Below, piece after piece: positions 1 to 11,420 of a DNA stretch of 64,000 bases. How positions within the stretch are numbered: position 1 is the first letter of the stretch; every line of letters starts with the position of its first letter. This stretch comes from Zygnema cylindricum (lineage: Eukaryota; Streptophyta; Zygnematophyceae; Zygnematales; Zygnemataceae). Below the pieces are notes generated by a model. It searched no databases. It saw only the letters and a program-made list of their open reading frames with translations, and was not told the DNA's origin. A program made the translations under genes and the position numbers. The stretch covers positions 1-64,000 of the forward strand of contig JBBHKE010002959.1 in assembly GCA_037447655.1 (NCBI GenBank). Direction: 5' to 3'.

Positions 1-257
1 GACGCTCCGAAATTGTCGAGGTACATATTCAAATATTTCAAACATTTCATAACGGATCGCTTCTCGATCCGCCGTCCATTTTCTAGCGCATTCGGCACCA
101 CTCAATTTGTTCCTTACGTGACTTTAATTTCACTCGTACATTTACTCCCCTGATCCACAAATCTCTTCAAACCTCCACAGTACACCAGGTAAATATATAT
201 GCAAGAAACGCCGCGTGCGCACCAAATTTCACGTACGCACGAAACTAAATTTTCAAA
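1..257. repeat. Right end of an X-family insertion
   Basis: This stretch aligns by eye with 23061-23341, the right end of the X insertion at 22157-23341. Shared segments include the 'ggatcgctt...gatc' block, the run 'ttactcccc', 'aacctcca.agta' and the terminal 'cgaaactaaattttcaaa'. The similarity stops at the same terminal 'ttttcaaa', which marks the element's right boundary near 257. The left part lies outside the window. No protein is recognised. Confidence 0.55.
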
Positions 258-722
258 AAACAACATGCTTCACCTTCAAATCATGGAGGTCGTGAAGGGC
301 AAGGAGGTCTTTACGACTAAGGCGGCATGGATCCGCCAAAACCGCAGGATCAATCGGAATCTCGGCCCTGGGGATCTTAGATCGGGTATGAAGCTCGACC
401 TCGGGAAAAGGACCCAAATGGGGCTCCCTCTGAGCTTGCCTCTTTGGCCGAGCCTTCGAAGACACTCGGTTCCTTTCTTTTGCCTGGGCTCTAGCTTCCT
501 TCCATTCCTCAGCAAAGGCCCGGGCGGCCTCAACCAAGGATGAGAAATGTTAGAGAGTAAAACTAGGAGGAGATGGAGGAGAGGGGGCCCCAGATGGTTC
601 TTTGACTGGAGAATCAAAGACGTACGCCATTGGTACGGACTCCTCAGGAATTTGAGACTCTTCTTCCTGTACAGGCTCCTCTTGCCTACCCTGCTCTCCA
701 GATCCATTATCCGGAGTCTCTC
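253..722 (-). pseudogene. Unrecognised Pro/Glu-rich coding remnant
   Basis: One minus-strand frame is protein-like across about 155 codons with a single TAA near 553-555. Its first part is acidic and Pro/Ser-rich. The part after the stop is Ala/Glu/Arg-rich and looks helical, with a segment reading AARAFAEEWKEARAQAKER. An in-frame TGA near 720 ends the open stretch upstream. I do not recognise the family. It lies directly against the X-family repeat end. It could be a fragment of a transposon gag or of a host gene. Confidence 0.3.
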
Positions 723-2349
723 ATTCAATGGTGGCAGCAAGAAAGATAACAGAAATATAAAGTGGATCCTAAGCTCCCTTCCAAAAAGGAGAACTTCCAG
801 CGTCAAAGCTCATATCCCCTCTAATCCGAGCGGACAGAGAGGGTGCTTTACATTAATGTGTTTTCTCCACCGGCAGTCTTAACACTTGTCCCCTCAAAAC
901 CCACTGTTCAGATTAAAAGGGTTACAGTTTGCTCCGTAAAGGTCACGCCAAAGCAAAAAGGGAACTTGTAATGTAGACAGAAATGCACTACCACGTAGAG
1001 ATATAGAAATAATATGATCGGTTGTTTTAGATTTAACAATATCACCATGCCCCAAAAAAGAGAATAAAAGATTGAAGATATGAAATATAGTGGAGCAAGC
1101 TAAATATACCCCGGAAATTAACGATGACAATGAGAAAAATGTGACCCCCCTCCCGATGGTCTCGCAATTGGGTATGGTACTCCTTCACCCCTTGGTGTCC
1201 GCAGCTCAGAACCGACCAAACTCTTCTTGGTTTCAAACACCAAAAATCCAAAAATCACCGAAATGGGAGGATAGTGCCAACTACCCACCCGAACTATGAT
1301 TTCCCACACAAGACAAATCCCAAAACCAACATGGCAATAGAGTCAAAAAAACAAACAAAGATTCTCCAAAGAAGGTTTGTCGCAATTTCAGAGGGTTTTC
1401 ACAAGAGACAGTACTAAAAAGGAATTTGTCTCCTTCAACCCTAAGTGCTTTATACAACAAAACTTTGTCCAATTTCAAGTCCATAAGTCAAAACTATGCT
1501 ATTAACCAATGAGCGGCAAGCAAAAGCAATCGAACTAACATAAGACAAAATTGTGCGTACTACACTTGGGGCAAAAAGTAATGCTTCTGACTACGGCTAG
1601 ATCCGCAGCCGAAAGTAATTATTGGTTCCACTATTGTAAGACAAAGTGTTAAAAAAGACACGACAGTGCCAAACTTTGACCTAAGGTAATTAGTGGACCA
1701 ATGGTCAGCTGAACTTGAACTGAATTGCTACAGACAATTAACAATACAACCTAGCCTATAATCCGAGAGTTTACGTGGCAATCCACAATGTACCCCTCGC
1801 GAGGGCTGGCGAAATCTAGTACTATGTAACAGAACTGCAATCTTTGAGAAGATACAACTTGGTCGTCCGGCCTCCGTTAGGCGCGAAATAGAGTGCGTCT
1901 TGAAAAGTTGAGGAAATACCATAATCCATTCCGGCTGGGTGCGCTTACTCCTCCGTACTCTGAGAACAATACGTGTCGAATGCCCTAGAAATCCTTGGTG
2001 ATATAAAGGTGTGCCTGAAAAGCACCTGAGCTTGACAACTGTCGAGCATGCCTGAGAAATAAAAAAGGAAGGGCCCACAACCCGGTGTGGTCGACCCCGG
2101 AGTCATGCAACGAACCCACAAATGCAAAGGCTTCTTGTTATAACAATCATGCCCACTGCAGCCCCTTTCCCTCCCATAGACATGCATGCATAAATAGGAG
2201 AGACGCACGGATCAGGACTACGAATGAGTGCATGGGAAAGGGAAAAGACCTCCCCTCCCCCATCCTTCCCCCATCTGGCCCGAGAAAGGGATTGGGTTCC
2301 ATATTCAGTCTTAATTTGTCCCCAACAAGAAAGTTAATGTCGTGTCTAT
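723..2349. other. No recognisable gene
   Basis: Only short open frames without family features are seen. The stretch lies where the 3' LTR of the flanking gypsy element would be expected. I could not match it to the sequence next to the gypsy 5' end, so no LTR is called. Confidence 0.4.
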
Positions 2350-2379
2350 GAACATGGGCTTGTTATTTCTGACGACTCT

Positions 2380-3293
2380 TCACTTGTTGCAGGATTGTTG
2401 CTGCTTTATCCAAATTGATACGCAGCGTTTTGCGAAGTCCACTGTTCCAAGTGTGATACAGTCGGTTACGATCAGATTTTGGGAAAGGGTAGGCTGTCGG
2501 CCGTTGAGAGAGAAGAGCGTAGCATTAGTGGAAGAATGAACCGCACTGTTGTACGCAACTTCAATCAACGTAAGATGTTTCGCCAAATCTGTTTGGTGTA
2601 CCAACACGTACGCGGGCACAGCTTCCTCTAATGTCCAGTTAACTCTCTCCGTTTTTCCATTAGTTCGAGGGTGATAGGCGGTAGACATAGCCAATTGTGT
2701 TCAGCATATAGCAAATAGATTCCTCCATAAATGGCTAACCAATTTGCGGTCGCGGTCACTGACAATCTTCTTAGGAAGTTTGTGGGGCCGGAATATCTCA
2801 GGGAAAAAGAGATCCGCTACATCTGGAGCCTTAGCCGTGGTGTTTGTGGGGAGGAAATGAGCCATCTTTGTAAGATAGTCGACGACAACAAAAATGGAGT
2901 CGTAGCCATCTGGCGTTATAGGGAGAGCGACGATAAAGTCCATCGATATTGCTTCCCAAAGGGCGGATGGTGTGGGGAGAGGTTGCAAGAGTCTTTGTCG
3001 ACAAGAATTTGTTTTATTTATGTTGCAAGAGTCACAAGTTCGGACATACTCCGCAATACCCTTTATCATATTTGGTCAATAATACGCTTCAGCAACTCGT
3101 GCACTAGTTTTGTCTCGCCCCAATTGTCCACTGAGGGGCTCGTCATGGCTTAATTGCAGGATAATATGCCGTAACTCTAGGTTTGTCAGAATATACAATC
3201 GGGTTATCTCACTCGGTTTGTACTGCCACATGCCGTTGGCAGTTTGAACCTATATCTTTTTTCTGACAAGTTCTGCGATTGTGTCGTCATTTG
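2380..3293 (-). pseudogene. Ty3/gypsy integrase fragment
   Basis: From 3293 downwards the minus strand encodes a pre-integrase linker, an HHCC-type zinc domain (a His-Asp-Glu-Pro segment, then CDSC near 3030) and the catalytic core with SMDFIVALP near 2950 and the typical STAYHPRTNGKTERVN segment near 2680. The linker reads in the same frame from the junction with Copia A, so the gypsy sequence continued through here before A inserted. Frameshifts and stops near 2695-2701 and 3070 inactivate it. Confidence 0.85.
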
Positions 3294-4347
3294 TGAAACT
3301 CTGAGGCCTCCATAAGTCCTCAAAGTGGATAGCTTCCAAGAAGCCTCTAGGATAACCCTAACCCCTTTGTGTTTCATCAAGAACAACTACCACCCTGGCA
3401 GACAATAACTCTGACCAACTTCACCCCTATGAAGGCAAGACTCCCGTGGGTCAATAACAAAAAGAATCTCTGAATTTGCTCCCATGAGCAGTAAGTTATA
3501 GAGGGTCAAAGTTGACCTTTTGTACAGAGCTCTCTCGGACAGAGGGTCCTATCTTTTAATTTTTCTAAGTCCTATCTCTCTCACACACTCTAACTACTGA
3601 TGTACGGAGCCAATCAGATTACAGTTCCGTACACAAAAGTACAGCTGCCAGTGTACTTTCTGTACGGACACTGTACAACATGGCCTAAATGTCCACATGT
3701 GGTATGTCCGGATTCGCTCCTTTAATCCTCGGAGATGTCGCGATCCAATGTCATTCCGCCACGTGTCATCTGATGTGGCGATGACCACAAACCGCTGAAA
3801 TCCTCTTCCGCGATCTCGACGTTAATTTCGGCCGTCCGATTAAATTCACATTTAATCGTAGCCGTGATAAATACATGCACGCTATTCGTTTCATTAAAGA
3901 AATAAATGCGCAGTATTGGTTTTTTATCTGTACCATAATCCGTACTTTTACATTACTGGATCTATGTATCCCGTAAACAATTACAGTGAAATGAATTATC
4001 CTACCTGATAATGTCTAATTAATAATCAAACCATATGGAACGTGACACTAGTTCTAGACTTAACGGCTAAAGCTACCGGGTACCGGCAGTCTGCCGACCG
4101 GTAGGTACCAGGATCAAATCCTGTGGCCGGCACATACCTTTTAGTAAATAAATCCCTAACTAATATATATTTCCCGTAAACCTCTGGATAGCCTAGGTAG
4201 CCATGGCTCTAGCTCCCTCTCCAATTTCTCAATAACTGCGACAAGTTTGAGAGTTGGAGAGAGAAGTTAGAGGTAGACTGCCTCGGCTTCTTTCTATATT
4301 TCTATTTAGACCTAGAAAATACTTAAAATGGACCATTAATTTCTACA
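3294..4347 (-). repeat. Copia A 3' LTR
   Basis: Starts TGAAACTCTGAG and ends TTTCTACA on the plus strand, followed by the polypurine tract. It aligns along its whole length with 8698-9753. It carries the antisense tRNA-like module (4055-4134), G-box and GTAC motifs, and the three leader hairpins. Confidence 0.9.
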
Positions 4348-4360
4348 CTCCCCTTATTTT
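4348..4360 (-). other. Copia A polypurine tract
   Basis: On the element strand AAAATAAGGGGAG directly precedes the 3' LTR (TGTAG...). This is the expected plus-strand primer. Elements B and D have nearly the same tract in the same place. Confidence 0.8.
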
Positions 4361-5843
4361 CTAGTCAATCTTTAATTCCATACCACACTTCTCCATCCAA
4401 AAAATGTGCTTAGGGGAAGGCACAGGTTTGGTCATCATATCTGCTACCATCTCATTGTGGTCGGTACTCTAAACTGATTAATTTGTTTTCTACTTTCTCT
4501 CTAACAAAGCTGAGTCTGATGTCCATGTGTTTGGCTTTAAAATGATGTTTAGGATTGGCAGAAATAGCGATTGCTGCCTGATTATCTCAAAAAAAATTCT
4601 CCACACCACTCTTAAGGTGACCAAGCTCACCAAGCAAAGACTTGACCCACATCAATTCTTTTACACCAGTGCAAGAGGCCATATACTCAGCCTTCATGGT
4701 GGACTGAGCAATAACTTTTTGCTGTTTGCTACTCCAACAGCAAGCCCCATCACCCACATATAATACATATCCAGAAGTGCATCTCCTCATCGGAGCATCA
4801 CCATAACTGGAATCACTCCTAGTAGTGATGTCACTATTCTCCCCACCCAAATGCAATCATAGATCCCTAGTTCCTATCAAGTATCTAAGGACTCTCTTAG
4901 CTGCCTCCCAATCCCTCTTAGTGGGATCATTTAGACTTCTACTCAGCACTCCTACAGCTGCAGCTAAATCCGGCCGGGTACAATTCATAAAATAGATTAG
5001 ACTTCCCACTACTTGTCTCTAAGGAATAGTCTGCATGAACTTCTGTTCTTCAGGAGATAATTCCTCGTCTAAGACTATGACTCCTTCTTCCTCTCTCCCC
5101 TCACTTCCTTTCTTCAACTCCATTGGAGTTGTACAACTATTAGCTTTATCCATTTGAAATTTTTCAAGCATGTTCCCTATTGCTTCTTTTTGAGTCAATC
5201 TTATAATTTTTCTTTTTCGGTCTCTCTCTACTTCAATTACCGAAATATATTTTGCTTCCCCCATATCCTTCATTTCAAATCTCCCCTTAAGATCGGTTTT
5301 CAGTTTATTAATTTTTTCCATTGATTTACTAAAAACAAGCAAATCATCAACATAAATTGCAATAAATATAAAACCTTGCTCATCTTCTAAAACATAGATT
5401 GAGTGATCTGAGCTGATCCGGATATATCCCAGAGCGGTAAGAAACTCATCAAGCTTCTTATTCTATTGTCGAGGCGAAAATTTCAAACCATAAAGAGATT
5501 TAATCAGCCGGCATACCTTACTCTCCTCTCATTCCTCCACAAACCCTTCGGGTTGTCGCATGAAGATCTTCTCTTCCAATTCTCCATCCAAAAAGGCTGT
5601 CTTGATGTCCATTTGGTGCACTTTGATTTCTTCCGTTGCTGCCAGGCTGAGAAGTATGTAGATGGAGGGAAATCTGACCACGGGGGCAAAGGTTTCCTCG
5701 TAGTCAATTCCCTCCTTTTGTGTAAATCCCTTTGCCACTAATCAGGCCTTGTAGAGCTCGATTGTGTTATCTGGGTTCAGTTTTAATTTGAAAACCTACT
5801 TACAACCGATTGGTTTTTGGTTAGGTGGACAATCCACCAGCTC
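4361..5843 (-). pseudogene. Copia A reverse transcriptase/RNase H
   Basis: Segments match element [20 protein letters not shown] near 5640, the MLVFSKSMEKINKLK segment after the catalytic YVDD region near 5340, and the RNase H part with QQKVIAQSTMKAEYMAS near 4700. Several frames are broken by stops. Conserved Trp codons before Asn-Lys-Lys-Leu (about 5467) and in the Cys-Lys-Trp-Val segment (about 5797) are TAG, and a conserved Arg before Leu-Val-Ala-Lys-Gly (about 5740) is TGA. Confidence 0.85.
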
Positions 5844-7565
5844 CTAAGTATCGGCTGCCATAATTGAGGCCATCTCCTCATTGATGGCTGTCTTCCACCG
5901 ATTTCTTTCTGGACAAGTCATCGCCTCTCCATAAGTTTTTGCTTCATCTTGATGAGATAGTTTAGTTACCTTGTTATTAACCTGTTTTTCTTGCAGTCTT
6001 TTGCTACTTCTCCTTTCCCCCACAAAATCTGAGGCCCGAATAGATGGTTGTCGTGGATTCTTTCGAACAAACTCGGCTTCTCCCCTATCCCTTGATTGTG
6101 AATCAATTTCCACCACCTCTTCCGCTTCGGGTAGAGTTGTCACTGGAGTTTCCACAGCCGAGTCCTTTTCGGTCTGATTTGTACCTATAAGAATGTCATC
6201 TTCTCTTAAACGTGGATAGTTACGAAGCTCAAAGTCATCGGAATTTTCTGACTCAAATCTGATTTTTACTAACTTTGTATATTTGAAGGGATCCACAAAC
6301 TTTCCTTCATCCATAACTACTAGATGCTTTACTAAGATTATATCTTCCCTTTTTAGATCATAAACTCTATATCCTTTAACATCCTCATCATATCCTAATA
6401 AGTATCCCGGTTTTCCTTTAGGATCTAGCTTCCAATAAGACCGATCTGTATCTAGACTGAATACTTGACTGCCGAAAACTTTTAAGTGAGATATGTCTGG
6501 TTTCCGGCCTGTCCATCTCTCATAAGGTGTTTGATCTTTTATAGCTGAAGTAAGAACTCTATTTTTGAGGTAATTAGCACAATTCATTGCTTCTACCCAA
6601 AACCTTTTTCCTATCTTCTTATATGACCACATACATCTAGCACTATCACTTAGTGTTCTATTTAACCTTTCAGCTACCCGATTCTGTTCCCAGTTTTCTG
6701 GAACTGTCTTTTAGTGTTGGACCCCATCTTCCCTCAGAAAATCCTCAAATTGGTTAGAAGTATACTCTCCACCATTGTCACTCCTTATTCTCTTGATTGA
6801 AGTTTCATGGAGTTTTTCGCTCCATGCTTTATATTGTCTAAAACAATCCTGAGCTTCAGACTTGTTTTTCAAAAAATACACTCGGAAATACCAAGACCAA
6901 TCATCAGTGATAGTCATGATAAATCTCTTCCCCCCCGGTGAGGGCACTTTAGGTGGTCCCACAATATCTCTGTGAACTAGATCTATAATTTTTTCTCCCT
7001 TATAGGTAGTTGTTTTAGGCAAGGGTAATCTGTGTGTTTTACCTTGAGCACATCCACTACAATCACTTATGTTATCACTCTCACTGAACTTAATCCCTTC
7101 CACCACTCCCATCTTTTTCATCTCTCTTAACTTGTCTAGATTCACATGCCCAAGCCTCTTATGCCACATCATAATATCATGAACACTAGCATAATAAAGT
7201 TTCTTCTTTTCATAACTTAAAACCAGCCTAAACATCCCATGGCTACCTTTCTCACCAATGAAATAGACATCCTCCTCAAAACTAGCAGTATAGACTCCTT
7301 CCCTACTACTAGTAAAAAAACCCTTATCATCTAATACGGATGTAGAGATGAGGTTTTTGTTCAGCTCTGGAATAAACAATACATTGGAGAATGTTACTAT
7401 GGGTTTCTTTCCTTCTACTAACACTTTCAAATCTACCGATCCTACAAGAGTAGTGGTGACTATCCTCCCATCCTTGTACTCTAACATTACGGTGCGAATA
7501 TTTTTTATCTTAGTGAGCAGGTGCCTATCGTTACACATGTGCATTGAGGCACCTGAATCTACAAT
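5844..7565 (-). pseudogene. Copia A protease and integrase
   Basis: The minus strand begins with the protease active-site segment IVDSGASMHMC (about 7555). The conserved Trp before it is TAG. The GAG-pre-integrase domain follows (MMWHKRLGHVNLDKL near 7170, CSGCAQGKTHRLP near 7050). The integrase core has DLVHRD (first Asp), IRSDNGGEYTS (second Asp) and, after a stop at 6711-6713 that replaces a Gln found in element C, the Glu segment. The C-terminal linker before RT follows, ending at a Trp to TAG change near 5846. Confidence 0.85.
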
Positions 7566-8717
7566 CTAGCCTGCTTCACCTTTCAATCCACTGTAAGCAC
7601 ATTTCTGCCTTCGTGGAATTTCGACCTCGTTTTTCGCCTCCAACTCCTCATCTAGAAGGAGCTCATTGTCCTCGTCCTCGGATTCCGCCTCATGTACTTG
7701 TGTCACAAGGGCCTTATTCTTTCCTCTCGGGGTACCACCGGTCTGCCCCTCCTTTAACCGAAGCTCAGTTAGCTTAGTGCACTCTGCCATATAGTGCCCA
7801 GATTTCTTACAAAAATGATATAAACCTTTGGGAGCCATTGGTCCGAACTCGTCGATCTGATTTTTCTGCTCCCTCCCCCCATAGTTTCCGACCGGTTTCT
7901 GGGAATCCTTGTTCCTCCAATCGGCCGCAATTGCCAAGGCTTGGCCACTCTTTCCTACCCTTCGGATCTCAATCGTATTCTCCCGAACGAGAATCATCCC
8001 TACCACTGAGTTCCATATCCACTTTGAGTCCGGCAAGTCCTCCACACGGTTGACTATGTTCTCGAACTCATCGGGTAACTTCATCAATAAACAGTTAACC
8101 TTTTCTTTTTCACTAAAATCTTTTCCCGCACTCTCTAGCTCCATGAAGAGTGTAGCAAGCTCATTGCAAAAATCCAACATCTTCCCCCCTTTGTATACAT
8201 ACTCCTTAACTTTCTGATCAGCCAACTTTTGTTGCTGAATCGTACAACTTTGGTACATCTCTATGAGAGCCATCCAACGATCGGATGCCCTTTCTACCTG
8301 CAAATGAGGACATGCAAGTACTTGAGTGAGATGGCATAGGATGAAGTGCTTTGCCGCCATATTGTTGAAGTCCTAGGTTTGAGTATCATTCTCCTCGTTC
8401 CTCAGAATAGGTGACATGAATGTCGAACTAGTTGCTATTAGTGTGGTCACCTCCTTCTCCTTTCCTTTGTCCACCACCTCTCCTTCTTTTGTTTCCTCTG
8501 TTGAAGGTGGATCCTCTTTCCTGGTGAATCTGCTTCCTCCAAACCATGGAGGAATTCCAAGACTTGATGGACGCCCCAACCGTCCACTCACTATCACCCA
8601 AAACCTTTTTTCGCATAGAGCTCCTATCATCATACTTTCCCAGTATATGAAGCCAGTTCCATTAAAGATTGGTACCCTAGAGGGTGCGCCCATAACCTGA
8701 AACTCTGAGACCTCCAT
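7566..8717 (-). pseudogene. Copia A gag
   Basis: The ATG at 8717 lies inside the 5' LTR and its frame runs through the primer site (VMGAPSRVPIFNG). The UBN2-type capsid domain follows (QQQKLADQKVKEYVYKGGK near 8200). A CCHC knuckle sits near 7800, reading FCKKSGHYMAEC with Phe in place of the usual residue before the second Cys. Then comes a Glu-rich linker. A stop near 8373 splits the N-terminal part from the rest. Length and order match element D. Confidence 0.8.
8685..8697 (-). other. Copia A primer-binding site (half-tRNA-Met type)
   Basis: GGTTATGGGCGCA directly follows the 5' LTR on the element strand. It differs at one base from GGTTATGGGCCCA, the complement of the initiator tRNA-Met anticodon arm. 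Confidence 0.8.
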
Positions 8718-9753
8718 AAGTCCTCTGAGTGGATAGCTTACAAAAAGCCTCTAGGATAACCCTGACCCCTTTGTCTTTCAACAAAAACAATTGCCACCCT
8801 GGCAGACAATAACTCTGACCAACTTCACCCATGTGAAGGGAAGACTCCCCTGAGTTGATAGCAAAAAGAATCTCTGAATTTGCTTCCCTGAGCAGTAAGT
8901 TATGGAGGGTCAAAGTTGACCTTTTTTACAGAAGCTTTTTGGGAGAGAGGGTCCTATCTCCTAATTTTTCTAAGTCCTATCTCTCTCACACACTCTAACT
9001 ACTGATGTACGGAGCCAATCAAATTACAGTTCTGTACACAAAAGTACAGCTGTCGGTGTACTTTCTGTACGGACACAGTACGACATGGCCTAAATGTCGA
9101 CACGTGGTATGTCCGGATTCGCTCTCTTAATCCTCGAAGATACCGCGATCCAATGTAATTCCGCCACGTGTCATCTGATGTGGCGATACCCAGAAACCGC
9201 CGAAATCCTCTTCCGCGATCTCGGTGTTAATTGCGGCCGTCCAATTAAATTCACATTTAATCATAGCCGTAATAAATACATGCACGATATGCATTTCATT
9301 AAAGAAATAAATGGGCGGTATTGGTTTCTTATCTGTACCGTAATCCGTACTTTTACATTACTAGATCTATGTATCCCGTAAACAGTTAGAGTTAAATGAA
9401 TTATCCTCTCATGATAATGTTTAATTTATTATCAAACCATCTTGTACGTAACACTAGTTCTAGACTTAACCGCTAAGGCTACGGGCTACCGGCAATCTGC
9501 CGGCCGGTAGGTACCAGGATCAAATCCTGTGGCGGGCACATACCTTTTAGTAAATAAACCCCTAACTAATATATATTTCCCGTAAACCTCTGGATAGCCT
9601 AGGTAGCCATGGCTCTAGCTCCCTCTCCAATTTCTCAGTGACTGCGACAAGTTTGAGAGTTGGAGAGAGAAGTTAGAGGTAGACTGCCTCGGCTTCTTTC
9701 TATATTTCTATTTAGACCTAGAAAATACTTAAAATGGACCATTAATTTCTATA
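8698..9753 (-). repeat. Copia A 5' LTR
   Basis: Aligned end to end with 3294-4347. The hairpin block is at 8792-8856 and the antisense tRNA-like module at 9461-9540. The outer terminus has changed from CA to TA on the plus strand. Confidence 0.9.
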
Positions 9754-11420
9754 GTCTGAGTATATCGCTTTAATTCGGTCCAGCCACTTTTCATCCACTT
9801 GCACTGTACTCTTGACAGTTTTGACTTTTTGGTCGTAAAGTTTGTGGTTGCGATAGTATTCGCTTTCACAGATTCATCCCTGCGTTCATGCAATAGTTGC
9901 GATAAATCCACCGCGGTTAGCGCAACAACACTTAGTCTCTTTGACAACGCATCTGCACGATTCGTTTTACCGGGCTTGTATTCAATGGTTATCTGTAGTC
10001 CAAAAGTTTGTAGGAATGTCATCCATCTAGCCTTATTCTTGGATAACTTCAGTTGTGTTTGTAGATATTGTAACGCATGGTGGTCAATAATCACAATGAT
10101 ATGTTTCCCTTGAGCGTAACACTTCCAAACTTCCAACGCATTAATGATGGCTGTTGTTTCCTTCTCGCGAGTGGCCCAATTAAATTCCGCCGCCTTAAGT
10201 TTACGACTATTTTAGGCGATGGGTTGTAGGCCTCTTCCGTGATCTTGCATAAGAATCGCTCCAATAGCCGTATCACTGGTGTAAGTGACTATTTTGCAAG
10301 GTAACTCCAGATTGGGAACCGCTAACACAGGGGCGGTAACTAACCGCTCTTCTAGCGTGTTAAAGGCTGCCTCGTGACCTGTCTTCCACTCTTAATGCAC
10401 ATCATTTTTAAGCAAATCTGAGTGGTGCGGCGATTTTTTTAAATCCCTCCACAAACCGTCGATAGTAGTAGCGTAATCCAAGGAAGCTCCTCAACTCCGT
10501 GATATTTTTTCGTTGCCCCCACTCCTTGATTGCCTTAGTTTTGTTGGGGTCCATTGCGATTCTATTCCGACTGACCACATGGCCCAAAACTGCCATTTTT
10601 TCCATCAAAAACTCACATTTACTCATTTTGGCGTACAACTTATTCTCCCTTAGGATATGTAACACGATTCATAGGTGCTTAACATGGTCCTCTAGTGTTT
10701 CACTGTATACTAGGATGTCGTCCAAGAAGACTATTACGAATGCGTCCAGATATTGCCAGAAGATAGAATTCATCAAGTGCATAAAGGTAGCGGGGGCATT
10801 AGTCAATCTAAACGGCATGACTAGGAATTGAAAATGGTCGTACTGTGTCTTGAACGCATTTTTCTCCACATCCTCCTCCGCAACTGGAATCTGGTGGTAT
10901 CCACTACGCAAGTCTATTTTAGAGAAATACCTAGCACCCGTTAGTCTGTCTAACAATTCATCGATTTGGGAAAGGGGTACGCATTCTTGACCGTTAATTT
11001 GTTTCACGCTCGATATTCCACACACATACGAAAACCTCCATCTTTCTTAGACACAAAAAGGACAAGGGCTCCATAAGGTGACTTGCTTGGTTAAATGGCT
11101 CCAGCCTCGACCAACTCCGAAAGTTGTTTTTTGAGTTCATCTAACTCAGTATAACTCATCTTATACATCCTGTTGGTTAGGAGCGCTGCACCTGGGACAA
11201 CATCAATTTTGTGGTCTACGTCGCGTTTCAGAGGTAAACCTTCCGAGAGTTTTGGGGGAAAGACATCACCATACTCCTCGAGAAGGTTTGTCACGACTTC
11301 TAAGGCCTCAACGGAAGTCTTTCCTACATTGTCCCCTCTTTCGAAGTCGAAGTCAGGATCCTTTCTTGCCCACTCCTCTGAGATCCCCTCCTTGACTTTC
11401 TCCATGGGTTATTTGACCGC
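9754..11420 (-). pseudogene. Ty3/gypsy reverse transcriptase and RNase H
   Basis: Minus strand from about 11405: an RT entry segment (EYGDVFPPKLSEGLP), a palm with [14 protein letters not shown] (first catalytic Asp, near 10920) and [10 protein letters not shown] (catalytic Asp pair, near 10720), thumb/connection ([12 protein letters not shown] near 10640), then RNase H (DTAIGAILMQDHG near 10265, IIDHHALQYLQT near 10085, TNRADALSKR near 9965). Stops occur near 11090, 10665, 10405 and 10213. The frame runs straight into the LTR of Copia A at 9753. Confidence 0.88.

Larger units (their letters stand above)
3294..9753 (-). mobile_element. Copia element A, full-length, decayed
   Basis: LTRs of 1054 bp (3294-4347) and 1056 bp (8698-9753) flank a 4350-bp internal region read on the minus strand: primer site, gag, protease, integrase, RT/RNase H, polypurine tract. 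LTR ends are TG...CA except that the outer end of the 5' copy is TATA on the element strand. Flanking 5-mers on the element strand are CAAAT and CAGAC, which fit one target duplication changed by two transitions. The LTR copies differ at many sites, roughly 10 percent in the first 250 bases compared by eye, so the insertion is old. It lies inside the gypsy element. Confidence 0.9.
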
